From Isoetes taiwanensis (lineage: Eukaryota; Streptophyta; Lycopodiopsida; Isoetales; Isoetaceae), in the NCBI GenBank assembly GCA_021234155.1, contig JAJEKV010000061.1, forward strand, positions 4,661,153-4,725,152: a stretch of 64,000 nt of DNA. The letters are read 5' to 3'. A model generated the notes under the pieces. The model was given only the letters and a program-made list of their open reading frames with translations, was not told the origin of the DNA and did no database searches. Positions 24,481 through 38,339 of this stretch are shown in pieces (the first letter of the stretch is position 1; the number at the start of each line of letters is the position of its first letter). Made by a program: the position numbers and the translations under genes.

Positions 24481-25898
24481 AATAAGAGAAGATAATGCTA
24501 ATGCTAGTGGTAAATGTATGCTTCTAAAATTATCTAGACATAGCCAGTCCAAGGATTGGAAGGCCATTGATCTCATGAGAGGACAATTGACAACATGACA
24601 CCAAAACAAATATATAATTAATTAAATAATGTACAAACTCCTACGCATGCATAGTTGATTAAACTCACAACAGGTTGAGAATTTTCTCTGTGACAAGTGG
24701 TCATTGCAAGCTCATGCATTTGAGGTCGAACTAAAAATGGGCAAGATCATATAGTTTAAATCATGGGAATCTATAGGAGAAAATTGTTTGGCCCTATTTG
24801 CCATCAGAATAATCACAAGAATAATCACGGAACTTTCAATCTTCACGTTTTCGTCAAATAAGAGAGACTAGTTCTATCTCCACATGTACGAATCTTTGAT
24901 TTTTTGGGCAGAGGTAACTACCAAATATGCTTATCATATAGATTTGGCCACACTCTTGGTTCCATGCAAAGACAATTATTAAGCAAAAGATGCACTTCTA
25001 ATTCTCTAAGGAGAAGAAATATGTGCATTACCATAACTATATATTACAAAACAAGCTTTTGGTGGTTACATTTGAAAAAAGAACAACAATGCCGGCCAAC
25101 ACATCTTGTATGGCCATCAAAATCAACGGCCTTGATAAGAGTTGGAGCGCATCCAACGGCACGGGGCCTGCCACGTATGTCATGTGGGCTATTGACCATT
25201 AAGGTATATGGAGAAAGGATGAAGGTGTTGGTGTGAAATGAGCCTGCACCCACTTCTTAGGGCATTGATGGAGTACAGGCCCTCTTTTTTTCCTTCCGGC
25301 TAAATCCGTGTATTTTGGTCTGCTGGGATTGTTCCTGCTACTCTTTCTCTCTTCAAGAGCTGCGCCGCCGATCCCAGATCTGCTGTTTTTTCATCCAATC
25401 TCTACAAATCCCAAGTGAAATTCCAACCCATCTCGCCAATTTTTGTGCTGACGGAAGTTTCTGCAATTGTAACTCACCAAAGGCAACTCGACATCAGGGT
25501 TTAGCAAGGTGTGACTCTGTTTGTAGGTGTTTACAATGCTTGTTTGGAGAGACGTATATGAGGATGTGGATGTGCGGTAAAGCAGAGGATTGCTGTTGAG
25601 GGTTTTTTGAATAGACTTTTAGATATGGTGGAAAGTTAAAGATCAGGTGCTAATTTGATGGTTCTACAAGATTTGGAATATCATTTCGGATGAGGACAGA
25701 GCTCTAGGTTCTGATTGTTTTTGGTCTTTTCGTCAGTCTGTATAAGGCGTAGGTTAGTTGCATGCATATTTGGGAATCAAACGGAAAGTGTGACGAGTTC
25801 TTGCCTAAGGCCTGCTGAACAATGCCTGCTTTGAGTTTGTTCTTAATAGGGAGCAGTTGAAGATCGAAGGATCTGGGTTCTTATTTGTTGGCCCCATG
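24481..25898. other. intergenic and probable 5' leader of SEC16
   Basis: No separate gene seen. From about 25,270 the sequence becomes CT-rich and looks like a transcribed leader. A 5' UTR intron is possible but cannot be fixed by eye. No clear TATA box found. Confidence 0.35.
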
Positions 25899-28800
25899 AT
25901 GCCATCTCTCCACACACTACATCTGGAAGATGATGTAGATGCAAATTTTTTTGACCAACTGTCAGAGGGAAGCATCAATGACACCCAATTGGCCTCTGTA
26001 CCAGCTATTCCTCCCAATGCTATGCCTGAGGGCAAGGGATGCCAAGACGATGAATGTGATGATTCAGCATTGACCCACTTTAGTTCCGATATTGATGCAG
26101 AGTTTCGTGGGCTGAGCATTTCTGAAAGGGATGGAGACATTGCCTGTAGTGACTCTGGCAAAGAGGGCATATCTGGGCAGGTTTGTGACGAATATTTAAA
26201 TACCAACACTGATGGCACGCCTGATCGTAGTGTTGGTCATGGATCTATAGCAGATTCGAATGCTGAGGAAAGTGATAAAGCAAAATCTACAAAAGTCAAG
26301 GAAGTTGATTGGAGTACTTTTAAATCTGCTTCAAATACTACAGAGCTAGCTGGTTTTGGATCATTTTCGGATTTTTTTTCACAATTGAGTGAGATACCTG
26401 TAGAACATCCTTCTGATTCAGCTGATAACTCTTTTTATCAGAGAGGGGAGGTTGACCTTTTCCAGTATGGTTACTCACCAGCTACAACCAGCAATGATGT
26501 TCTTCACCATACCGAGGCTGTGTCAACTGTTAATGTTGGTACTGTATCTGATGCCAGTTACCAACAAGAGTCTGGCATGCAGGGCCAGTCCTCACCCACT
26601 GATGGAAGCTTTTATGGTAATCAATCATGGGATCAAATGTATCCTGGTTGGTATCTTAATCCAGAAACTGGTTTATGGGAACAAGCAGAAGGATTTAATC
26701 TGGGTCCAAATTCAATTAATCAGGGAACTTATCTTGCAGAGGAACCAGCTCGTGCTCAAGATGCCCTTATCAATTCTAAGTTATCTTCTACCATCCCCTC
26801 AGATATGCCATCAATGGGCCATGGACAGAACACTGCACAGGTTGTTAACAATGATGCGGTAGACACAAACTGGTGGCAGCAACAGTCTATAGTGGGTACA
26901 GAAAGCAATAATCAACAATCCATGTGGGAACAGGAATATCCCGGCTGGTACTATGACCATCAATCTCAAAATTGGTACCAAATACAAGAAACAGCAGCAG
27001 CAACTGAGCATGTAGGTGTCTATGATGGCAGTATGCTCGATAAACCAGAAACTGTTCTCAGTCCTGTTGGAAATGAACAAAGTGGAGGACATAGAAATAA
27101 TCAACATTATGGGAATGGACAAAGCATTGGACAGGCAAACAGTGCAAGTGCTTCATATCAAGAAGTTCTTCCTGCTGAGGGTTTGCATGATCTGCAGAGC
27201 CAGTCTCATCAGACTTTGCCTAATGACAATATCTCATATCCTATCCAGGACCAACAGTGGAACATGGCATCGAATAGTTATTATGCTGATGCAGGTTTTA
27301 CTTACTCTCAATATTCCAGTAACCAGTATCAGCAGTTCAACCATCCAGTCTCTTTTACTGTCAGTCCCCCAAGAACAATTCAAGAAGCTCTCCAATCGAC
27401 TGCTGGAAGACCTCCACATACTCTCATAGCATTTGGATTTGGTGGAATGATGTCTGTCATGCATCCGCACAGTCTTCAAGGTGTTTTGGTGAGGATATTT
27501 TCTTCTATTTATCATTTTTTTTTTCTTTTTTTTTGGGTTTGGTATCTGAGCTTTTTATTGCTTGATTATTATTTGCAGACCACGTCAGGTGATCAAGCAG
27601 CTCCTGGTCCAGTCCAGCTACATAAGTTACAACAGGTTATGTCGCAGAGTGGAGTTAGATGCGCTCGAAATGCATACTTTGGCAGCACAAGTAATGCAAC
27701 TTTTGTGGGTCCTTTAATTGGGGGAAATGCAACAAGCAAGGACTTGCTGAAATGGATAGATGAACGAGTTTCAAATTGTGAATATGACGAGCTTGACAGT
27801 ACTAATCCAGCATCAATAAGAATACTCTGGGGTCTCCTAAAGATTTCTTGTCAAAACTATGGGAACTTGCGTTCTACTGTCGGCAAACAGGTCTGGCTGG
27901 CAATAGAACTTCATTTGCAGTTAATTTAAGGGTCATTATAAGTAACTGCCTTATTTGGATATTTATTACCTGTATCCCCTTTACGCACTATTAGGTTTAT
28001 TAATGAGCAAATCTGTATGATAAAATGGTCATGGAGCTTAATGATCTGCTTGCCTGCAGCCTGCAAACATTCGTAAAACGTTTCTAATTGGTATTGGCTT
28101 CATGGTGTATACAAACTGTTTTCCTTTGCTGCCTTTATAGGATGATAATGGACCAGAAGCAGCGCTTGGAAAACTACTTGAACCATCCAAAACAGAGAGT
28201 TCATGGGCATTTAAAGCTCCTTGCTTGATGTCATTGCCATCAGAACAGCAACTGCAGGTATCTGTTTGCATTTAAAGCATTATGTAGTTGATTGCGGATT
28301 CTCAGACCTTATAGTCGGATACTAGGCCACTGCGCTTGAGGTGAAGAAACTTCTTGTTGCTGGAAAGAGAAGAGAAGCTTTACAGCAGGCACAGCAAGGT
28401 CAACTTTGGGGCCTTGCACTTGTTCTAGCTCGTCAACTTGGTGAAAAGGTGCTAACATGATCTTTATTAATGCATTGGCAATGCATACTACCGTTATTAT
28501 GTTAGGAATTATTATCTAGGTTTTATATAAAATTCTGATAAGAATATTATATTTGCAGTTCTATGCTGACACCATGGCTGACATGGCAAAACGTCAGTTT
28601 CAACCTGGATTTCCTCTCAGGACATTGACTCTACTTTATGCTGGACAACCAGCTGAGGTCTTTGTTGGTAATCGCAGCATATCATCTGGCATGTCACAGC
28701 CCATTGGCATCCATGCTGCAGGTGCAGCTGCTGCATTGAACAGTGCCACTCAGGTATGCTTCAACAAAACTTTCTATACCTGCATTTAGATGGCTTTTAC

Positions 28801-31800
28801 ATTGCATGGCAATGAACAGGATGGAGTTGAAGGTATGCTTGAGGAGTGGCAAGAAAATCTTGCGATGATGGCTGCAAATCGCACAGTTGGGGATGAGCGT
28901 GTTATAATGCACCTAGGGGATTGTCTTTGGAGCTTACGTGGCGAGGTTTGTATATAACGTTTATACGTCACAAGAAACAAATATCTGACATATATCCATA
29001 GTTGATTAGCAATGCTAATGCTACTGCAGATTGCAGCAGCCCATGCATGTTATCTTGTGGCAGAAGCTCCTTTTGAAGCATATTCTAGCAGTTCTAGGAT
29101 GTGTCTTATTGGTGCAGATCATTGCAAGTACCCAAGAACATATGCGCTTCCAGAAGCAATACAGGTTAGTCTATTTAATTGATCTGTCCTATTCTAAATA
29201 GGGACTCGAAATTAGTTTCCAAGTGGCGCATATCCCTTGAAGGCATAAGTATCGCCTTTTTGAAATTTTTTGTCTCTCTATCCTAGGCAGATAAGATTTT
29301 TAATATTCTTATTCAATATTCCAGAGGACAGAGGTTTATGAGTATGCGAAAGTCTTAGCAAACCCACAGTACATCCTGGTTCCATTTCAACCTTATAAGC
29401 TTCTCTATGCATCTATGCTTGCTGAAGCTGGTAAAACAAATGAAGCATTAAGGTATTGTGGTTTTGGTATCATAACCTTGTTTTAATAATTAAATTGATT
29501 GCTTCTTGGTGCCATTTGTTGTTATTAAAGGTACTCCCAATCTGTGCTTAAAATGTTGAAGGCAGCTGGTCATGCACCAGAGGTAGAAGCATGCAGACAA
29601 GCTGCATCATCTTTGGAGGACAGGCTTCGAGTTCATGCGCAGGTCAATACATTTGCTGTGAACATCTGTCTGTTATGCAAGCACTCCAATTTAAGAGCTT
29701 GTTGTTAATTTTGCAGGCTGGGCATAGCTTTACTGGTCCTGTGAAGCTGGTTGGTAGATTACTTAATACTTTGGACAGATCTATTCATCGAATGTTCAGT
29801 GGTCCACCATCACCTATGGAGTCAGGAGCAAACTCGAATGGCTTGTCCAGTTCTGTAGGCTCTTATGCCTCCACGGCATCTAGAGAGAATATTCCGTCAA
29901 TGGTTCCCTCAATGTCAATGGAGCCAATATGTGATCTCGCAACAAAGAAGTCTAATGCACCAACTAGAAGTGTCTCGGCACCCGACTTTAGAAATTCGTC
30001 TCAGGTTAAAAACATGTTTGCGCTATCTTTTTTCGATTATATTGATTGCCAACTTATCCTGACTAGCACTTGCCCAGACTAAAATGGAATATCATAGCCT
30101 TCCACCAGCTGCTGTGTCCATTGTGTGCTGCACTGCTTTGTATTATTACCAACTTTTTATGTGGTAACTTTGGCTTGGTTATGGTTTTATATTATTGGCG
30201 TGAGTCGAGTCTCTTTGCATCGTCCCAATTATGGGAGTCTATAGAAGAAAATGCCACATGACAATCATGCACGTCAATATGTTGGAAGTTCACCAGTTGG
30301 TTGTGGGCCAATTATAAGCGTTTCCACTACGACATTCATAGGGTAGTGGTAGGTTGCTGAACAGGATAACGCATGCTTTGTAGGTGAGGAGCATTGGCCT
30401 TAGCTGATGTCCACGGATTGTCGAGATGTTCAAAACAGTTCACAGATGACTCTATTGCTTGTTATTTGTTAATGCTAGGATCAACTCATAAGATATGTGG
30501 CTGTGCATATTTTTAAGTGCTTACTAGCATCTTATTTGCATGGTTGTTGCAGCCTGATAAGTCACCCCCAAAGCCTCAGGAGAAGAATGGGAGCCGCCTT
30601 GGTAAATTTGGTGTTCAGATCCTTCAAAGGGCTGTGGGCCTAGTGCGGACTAACACTAAGGAGGTGTGCCTTGTATCAATGAGAGTATCTAAATGCAAGG
30701 TGTTGGTTGGATAATTGACTGATAAATGTTTATGCAGGCTAAATTAGGGGACCAGAACAAGTTTTATTACGATGAGAAACTTAAGAGATGGGTTGAGGAA
30801 GGCGTTCCTTTGTCCAATGAAGAAACTTATTTGGCACCTCCTCCAATTACAAGCCGCATGAATGAAGGGGTTGAAGTAAGTCATACTCCTCTTCCAAGGA
30901 TGGAATCTCAGGTGCCAGACAGCCACTTAAAACCTTCAAACACAAATCCGAATGCTGCTACTCTTGGCACACCTCCAATGCCTCCAAGTAGCAACCAGTT
31001 CTCGGCTCGTGGTCGTCATCAAGGAGTGCGGTCCAGGTATTATTCACAACCAATTATCGTACAAGATGGGCTTGAGCTTTTGTTGTTAGACTTGGAAATG
31101 TAATGGGGAACTGAGAGAAATAAAGGGGCAGATGTTGGCTAGTAGGATATTGCTTGCATTATTGGGCATTGCAACAATATGGTGGTTAATTTTTGAAGTA
31201 AGAGAACTTGAGAAGAAATATCATTTGTCTTTATGTGAATGTTATTAGATTATAATTCCAAAATGCTATTCTTGTCTATTGTAACTTTAACATATTTGTT
31301 AGTCTAAATACATAATGATTATGTACTTTGCCTAATAATTTATGGCCAATATGGTTAAGGATGCAAAATAAAAAAGTTATACGGTATGAACTCGAGCTAC
31401 TTTAAATGTGATTGGTTCTACAGCTAATTATCCCCAACAGTATTAATCACTGCATGCTAATTTGAAAGAAAAAACATTTTCTGCCATATTTCTGTTCCTG
31501 ACAAAAATGTGCTGGCCAACAAGCTGCAAATGCTCCGAGGATTGATCCCACTTGCCTGTCCCAATTCGCTGGTTATAGTTAGCCCTGCTCACCTAATGTG
31601 GAACATCAAAGGCTGCTCAAATAATCTTTTCTGTAGTGTCAGGGATTTAGGGGTACAGGGATTTATGGCAATTCATATAATATGTCTCTTTTGTAATCTG
31701 TTTGTAATCTGCTAGCTTACTATTGGTACAATCTGGCAGATATGTTGATACCTTCAATAAAAACGGAGATGTGACTCCTCCCCGTCAGTTGAATACGCCT

Positions 31801-32388
31801 CTACTGCCTCCAGCAAGGCCAGGAGCCGCTATGCCTGCCAAATTCTTTGTACCAGCAGAGCCTCCTGTGGCACAAACGGAATGTATAAATGAGACATCTG
31901 CGGGTTTGCCGGTTGATGGTGTCCCTGCAAATATAGGTGCTGTTGATAACTTTGGAATTGCGAATCAGAACGGAGGTTTATATGAGGGTGTAAGAAAAGA
32001 ATTAAAGTTTCCTATAATGTCCAGAGCACACAGTGCTGAAGACACTTCTAATCATGCAAGTAATGGTCAGATGAGCTTTATTACAGGAAACGACCATGAT
32101 AGAAGCAAGACATCAAATCAGATGAATGGAACCAACCAAATAGTGGGGACACATGCAAGAGCATCTTCATGGGGAGGTTTTGAAGGCTTTCAATCGTCTA
32201 ATATTCAGGAAAGGAATGAGAATGGCAGCCAAACAAAAATGGAACAGTATGGAAGGCCGCTGCCATCTCCTCCACTCTTGAACACTTTACCAAGTAGTAA
32301 CTTGGATGGTGAGAGAGTGTCATCAGTGCATTTGCACAAGGGATTGCAGGGTGGCTTTGGGGATGACATGCAAGAAGTTGAGCTTTGA
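25899..32388 (+). CDS. SEC16, COPII coat assembly/ER exit-site scaffold
   Basis: SEC16 organises ER exit sites by binding SEC13, SEC23 and SAR1 (plant SEC16A, MAG5/SEC16B). I place 13 exons: 25899-27488, 27579-27890, 28141-28257, 28326-28448, 28559-28753, 28820-28945, 29030-29164, 29325-29452, 29531-29642, 29717-30004, 30553-30663, 30738-31036, 31740-32388. All have GT-AG borders and compatible phases, giving about 1,394 residues, close to the Arabidopsis length. The start at 25,899 puts FF of EDDVDANFFDQL where plant SEC16 has its N-terminal FF; upstream in-frame ATGs lie at 25,857 and 25,896. Two YPGWY repeats lie near residues 245 and 345. The conserved central domain starts at FGFGGMMSVM (about 511). 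The ACE1/SEC13-binding helical region (EAAL..., GQLWGLALVLARQLGEKFY, ENLAMMAANRT, HLGDCLW) spans about 530-945. The C-terminal part has KLGDQNKFYYDEKLKRWVEE and PPSSNQFSARGR. No lesion seen. Confidence 0.96.
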
Positions 32389-34484
32389 GATAGATTTCCT
32401 TCCTGTAAAGAAGGCTGGTGCTTATGGTACCAATTTGTGTTCCATATGATAATTCCAAAGGGAATAACTTTTGAGGGAAATTCTTTATGTTAAGATCATT
32501 ATGCGTTTTGTAAAGAGTAGTTCTATTCTTTGGGGTAAACCAGCCCCTACCCACAGTAAACTATTCCACTATAAGAAATAGTACTATCAATTGCAGATCT
32601 GGTTTCTTTGGATAAGCTTCATGACCTTGCATGTCAAGCAATGTCCTTTTGTGAATGGAAATATAGTATCTCAAATCGTGTTTCTACTTCACAGGTAAAT
32701 GTCAGCTAACATGAACTTGTCAATATTTTCTATCTATTTGTATTTCTGAAGCTCTGAACAAATGTGGTGATTGCAGTGGCAGAGTTGGAGGCCCATTTGT
32801 GTACACTAGGGAAATAGTCAAACTGGAGATTGTAGATTTGGCATTTCTTGTGGAAGCTTATAATGTTCGGTATGAACATGACTCATGTACAGATCCATGG
32901 CTTAATTAAAGGAATGATCTCTCTGCTGTATTGTGTTTGCACAAATTATCAATAGTTTAACCTCTATTACTTGCTAATAAAGCATTGTGTGATTTCAAAC
33001 ACCCATACAAATTATTGTTAGCGAATTACTTTTTGGTCTGCACAGCTAAATGTTCCGCCTCAGTCATATTTTGAGGTAATATTAGTTGCCTCGTTAATTC
33101 ATTAACCATTGAAACACCAGTACCCTCACAGAAGGATTTATCATTTGATGAAGGTCGACATGTTTATTTTAATCCAGGGATTATCCAGGCAGGTACCTCG
33201 TTGATGATGCTGCAGTATGTGCCCAATTCCTAGATCCTAGGAACATTTGTTAAAATCGAGAATTTTTGGAATTTCTGACGGAGAAAAATAATGACGGGAA
33301 AAAATAGTTCTAGAAATTTTTTCTGACAAAGTATGTGGGTAAAAATCTAAAATTCAGACCCTTTCTGCCTAACTTAAATTATATAGGAAATATATACTTG
33401 TTAGGTTTTAGAGTTTTGTCTCACGTTGGATTGCTGGTCGGTCTTCTGGTGGTGCGATCGAAGCTTCGTAACCTACAGTACCCTGAAATTTTCAGAATTT
33501 CACAGGGGAAAAAATAATTTTAGATTTTTTTTTTCTTTATATTTTTTTTTGGATAAAAACTAAAATTTCAGACCCTTTTGCCTAACTTAAATCGAGCGCC
33601 TTATTTGACAACCATGGTCATGTTTAAACGACCATAATTTTTCTGGTTCAAACATGCATGCCTTTGCCCCCATCCAATGGATCCATATGTATCCATGCCT
33701 CCATCATACCCTTACTTTATTCATGCATGCATGTCATGTGGGTCATGTTTGATAGTACTTTCTAACTGTCATGTTTGAGCCAAGAAGAAGAAGAATAGCA
33801 TGTTTAAATATCGATGCCAAAGCAAATCATGGTCTTCGATAATCCCAGCAACTGCATGATGGAGGCCGATTTTCATGGGCGCCCAAAATTTTGAGGTCAG
33901 TTCCTTGCATTTGTTTCAAGTTTTTTCAGCTCTTTCCTCCCAGTCTGTTCCCTGTGATCGCATTCATAGCCCTTCAACATCTATAACCCACCAAAAAACC
34001 TGTTGTAATCTGCCCTATTGAAGCTGTGACATCCATTATTTTTTGTCCAAATCGATTTGGACTAATGGAATCCAGATGGTCAGGGTTTTGCATTAGGGTT
34101 TAGGGTTTTAATAATTTATTGTTGTCATGTTTGAGCCAAGAAAGCTATGTTTGTCACTTTGTCATGCTTATCTTTATTTTTTATTTTCTATTTATGTTTA
34201 TGATTTTGTCTTGGCTTCATAGGAAGGACTCGAAAAAGAACTCAGAAGTTGCTCTTCCACAGATCTGACAGCGGTGAGGCCACACTCGAGCCCAAAAGGC
34301 CTTCTCAAATTGGCCCCGAATTTTTGCTCCGGCAAGAACTTGGTCAGTCAGTACTGTAGAAGGGCTCGAGCAATTAGTTAATAGAGAGGCAGCACCATCA
34401 GTTCAGAGTGAGGCAGCACCATCAGTTGACATTGAGGCAACATTGTCAGACAAACATAGCAGCACATGATCAGTATCTTATTCA
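32389..34484. other. intergenic with a degenerate direct repeat
   Basis: The SEC16 3' UTR presumably starts here. Around 33,256-33,390 and 33,480-33,595 two diverged copies share GGAATTTCTGACGG/AGAATTTCACAGGG and TCAGACCC...TTTGCCTAACTTAAA. Exon-like frames near 32,600-32,690 and 33,180-33,230 lead nowhere. CATGTTTGAGCCAAGAA occurs near 33,770 and 34,125. Confidence 0.4.
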
Positions 34485-34718
34485 ATGGCTGAAATTGATG
34501 GAAGTGAGGGAGCTTGCAGTAGAAATATTCAACCGGTTGATGAAGTGGCCAATGTGGTAGCTAGCATAGCACAGGAATTTGAACAGCAAGAGAATGAGGC
34601 AATTGAGCATGAGCAGCCAATTGGGCATGAGGAAGAGGTTGAAGAGGATGATGATCAAGTACATGAGATGGAGATTGATGATGATAGAGAAGATGTTAGC
34701 ATGGAGCAAGAGGGATGA
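34485..34718 (+). CDS. small acidic ORF, unrecognised
   Basis: 77-residue frame, Glu/Asp-rich at its end (GHEEEVEEDDDQVHEMEIDD, 34,620-34,690), preceded by a tandem word GAGGCAGCACCATCAGTT. Such acidic stretches occur in plant hAT or Mutator-type transposon genes and in low-complexity host proteins, but nothing specific is recognisable. It may be one exon of a TE relic. Confidence 0.25.
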   Translation: MAEIDGSEGACSRNIQPVDEVANVVASIAQEFEQQENEAIEHEQPIGHEEEVEEDDDQVHEMEIDDDREDVSMEQEG

Positions 34719-35206
34719 TGAGGCCATCGGTTGCTATCTCATGTGAGTGGTCTAGCTAGTTTAGAAAGGTTTTTTTCTTGCTCATCTCTGTTCTAACTTA
34801 TTGCTGCTGCAGGATCTTGTCTCACACTATTCCATGTACAAGGAGATCCCATCACTGCTGGTTTAATCCCACTATCTTGGGGCTTCTCGTAAGTGGTTCC
34901 ACCTCCTGGGTGAAGTTGTTGCCCCCTAGACCTTCTGGTAGGGTTAAGGATTCTGGAAAGATTGACTCAATCTTGTACTACTGGGTTCCAGCCTACACGA
35001 GGTAATTTTAGTCAAGTTTTCCTGTCAATTTGCTTATTTTTTGATCATTTTAGTTGCTGCAGACTAATTGGTTCCTATGCAGTGGTCATTGGAGTTTATT
35101 TGTTTTAGTAACTGACCAACAAACATGCACTGCATTTGACCAACCGACACCAATGATTCTGCACTTTGCCAGCTTGAAAGGGATTCATAGCACGCTGTCA
35201 TTTCAA

Positions 35207-36200
35207 TTAAAAATGTAAGTAAATTACCTTATTTTCTTTCGGATGTTCCATTACCCAAACAACTGGAGGGAGCTCGAGCTGGAATGCCACATTGCTGATC
35301 TGAGCCGTGATCCGGTAAGGACCAAGGCGACGATAGTCAAGCTTGTTGCAGGGACGTGAGGTAGGGAAGTCCCTACGAAGAAGCCAGACAAGGTCACTAA
35401 CGTGAAATTCAGGAGCTTCCTGCCGATGCAAATCGGCATAATGCCGATAGCGTTCCTGTGCCCGGTGAAGATGATGCTGAAGATCTGATTGAAGAGCCTA
35501 GAGTTTCTCAAGTCGAAACTCGGCATCAGGATTGACAGAGTCACCACCAACAACACTAAGGGACCAACAAGGATGCTGACTAGAGTTCAAAAAGAACGGA
35601 GTCTGGCCAGTGGAAGCATGTATTGAGTTATTATAGACAAAATCAGCTAATGGAAGATAATCGACCCAATCATCCTGCTGATAATCAATAAAGCACCATT
35701 AATATTGCTCCAGAGTCTGATTAGTGTGCTTTGTCTGCCCAATACTTTCTGGATGACGACCATATGTTAGTGAGCAGTCGACATGCAATAACTCCAAAAG
35801 CCGCTTTTAAAAATCTGCGATGAACTGCGGTCTACGATCGCTGACGATAGTATCAGGCAAGCCGTGAAGTCTGACCACTTCACGAAGAAGAAGGTCGAAT
35901 GTTCCCTCACTAGTGATGGTGATGTTGCAGGGAATAAAATGAGCCATCTTAGAGAAAAAATCTTTCAAGGTCCATCTGGTACTGGCAGTGGCTGAAGAAG
36001 GCCATGAGGAAGATGTCTTGAAACCTTCGCTCGACAACAGATGTCACAGGATCAAATAAAAGCTTTGGCAGGAGAAGCCCAAGCCACCAGTACTCTCGAC
36101 TGATAAGTTCAAGAGTCTTGACTACTCCAAAGTGTCCGGCCATAGGTGAAACATGGCAAGCCTGAAGAATTCGAAGCCTAGAAGCACCATGTGACACATA
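35207..36200 (-). pseudogene. gypsy-1 integrase and chromodomain-like relic
   Basis: The Zn-binding HHCC start CHVSPMAGHFGVVKTLELIS (about 36,080-36,160) is followed by a damaged segment. The CxxC pair and the first core Asp appear lost. Core sequence then resumes ([38 protein letters not shown]; about 35,810-35,990). Further down are RRLGPYRITAQISNVAFQLE and a hydrophobic end (35,210-35,420) matching the integrase C-terminal barrel/chromodomain linker. Confidence 0.75.
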
Positions 36201-36839
36201 CAGAAGCCCATATCATGGAACAAGAGTCCATCTCGAATCTCAAAACTATCATAGTCTGATCGCATTTGCTGAGAAGATGATGCAGGACCAAGGTGTGAGA
36301 ATACATCTTGAGCCAATGGATCGGAGGATAGAGATGCTCGAACAGACTCCAACAAGGCCATATCATGAGACCTCTAGAACAACGTGAGGGCCATAAACTG
36401 GAACCGATCAGGCCCTAGAATAACCTGTGATTGCTGATCAAATGCATGATCACCTAGCTTGGGCTCAAAGTAGAAGCTTCGAAACAAGGCATCAGGCTTC
36501 CCTTGGAGGGATCCAGGATGGTACTTGATCACGAAATTAATACGGGATAATACTTGAGTATGTCACCAAGCCTGACGACGGTTGAACACTCGAGCAGACT
36601 GAAAATATTCTAGATTTCGATGACCTGTATAGACTATGACCTTATAACGAGATCCTCCAGGAAACGTCTCCACTCCTCGAAAGAATCCACTATCGCCAAC
36701 AACTCCTTGTCATAAATGGGATAGTTGATTTCAGCAGCCTGAAACTTCCGTCTGATTGGGTCATCCCCCTCCTATGACAGGATCCCACCAAGAGCAAACT
36801 CAGAAGCATCTACTTCGACAACATATGGGTGCAAACGAT

Positions 36840-37330
36840 CTACATGAGCAAGAACTGACCCAGGGTAAAAGCATGCTTCAGAGTAACGAAAGCCGATTCC
36901 GTTTTCACAGTCCATTCAAATGGCATGTCCTTAACCGTGAGGCGTGTCAAAAGAAGGGAAATCTCCGAATAATCCCGAATGAAACACCGATAAATATTGG
37001 CAAACCCAAGAAAACACTGGACATCTTGAACGAGTGAAGGTGTTTGCCACTCCAGAACAGTGCTGACCTTTTCGGGATCCATAGAAACTCCATGTGAAGT
37101 GATATGATAGCCAAGGAACTCCACATTATCCTGCTCAAACTGACATTTCTCAAGTTTGACATATAACCCGTGTTCATGAAGCTTCTAAAGGACCTGTTGA
37201 ACATGCCTCTCATGTTCTTCGAGAGTCTTAGAATAAATACGAATATCATTCAAATAGATGATAATAAAAGTGTCTAAGAACTCTCAAAAGATATCATTGG
37301 TCATATATTAGAGTATTGCTAGAGCATTGG
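36840..37330 (-). pseudogene. gypsy-1 reverse transcriptase relic
   Basis: The catalytic box reads YLNDI (about 37,240-37,270), where the family has YxDD, so one catalytic Asp is replaced by Asn. It is followed by CQFEQDNVEFLGYHIT and the thumb sequence VQDVQCFLGFANIYRCFIRD typical of Ty3/gypsy. The frame is interrupted by a stop before KLHEHG. Inactive. Confidence 0.8.
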
Positions 37331-38339
37331 TAAGTCTAAACGGCATAACTGTGTACACAAAATGGCCATACTGAATACAAAAAGTTGTTTTCCACTCATG
37401 ACCCTCCCAGATCCGGATAAGATTGTAGGCACTCCGAAGATCAATCTTCGTAAAATAATGCGCAACTTGGAGTCACCCCATCAACTCTCAGATCAGAGGA
37501 AACGGATACCGATTTGGCACTATGATCTTATTGAGGCCACGATAATCAATGACCAGATGCAGCGAATCATCCTTCTTTTGAAGAAGATAGGCGCTCCAGC
37601 AGGGAACTGAGAATATCGAATGAAACCAGTGGCTAGTTTCTCTTCAATATAATCTCACAAAACCTTCAACTCAGCGGATATCGGACCATATGGCGGCATT
37701 GTCCCAGGCTGCAAATCAATAGGATAATCATATGGACGATGCTCTCGAAGTTTGCTGGCCTTGACTTTGTCAAAAACATCAGAGAGCATATTTATCTGAG
37801 AGCATTGGAGCAGACTTCACTGGTGCCGAGCTAGGTGATGGGTGAACCTGATTGCAAATACTGAACTTGGATCTTGCTTTCCAGATTTAACGAACTCGCG
37901 AAGAGAAATCTTTGAGATACGAAACTGAGAGCATGAAGAAGCCTCTACAGAAGCAGGAGTAGGAACATGAACTGGAGCAGGAGGAGGAGCAACTGAAACA
38001 GGAACTGGAGCAGAAACTGGAGCAAAAACTGGAGCAAGAGCAGAAGCAGGAACTGGAGCAGGAGCAGGAGCAGGAGCAAGAGCAGAAACTGGAGTTGGAG
38101 TTGGAGGTGGAGCCGGCACATCGTTGAGAATATGTCAGAATCTAGGGCATGAACTGGAGCAGAGGAAAAAGTCGAATCAGAACATAGAGCAGAAACAGAA
38201 ATAGCAAGGACGGAATCAGGAGCCCACGATACTGCACGGACTGAAGTCGATGTTGATGCAGAGACCTGAACTGCAGATGAATTGGAACTAGAGTTAGGAC
38301 CAGCAAATCGAAATGATCTAGTACGGCAATCAATCTTTG

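Noticed and set aside
26452-27515. Alternative frames overlapping SEC16 exon 1
   Set aside because: Shadows of the SEC16 coding frame with no protein-like features.
37817-38119. Ala/Pro-rich protein
   Set aside because: Low-complexity linker of the gypsy-1 polyprotein relic, with GGAGCA-type repeats; not a separate gene.
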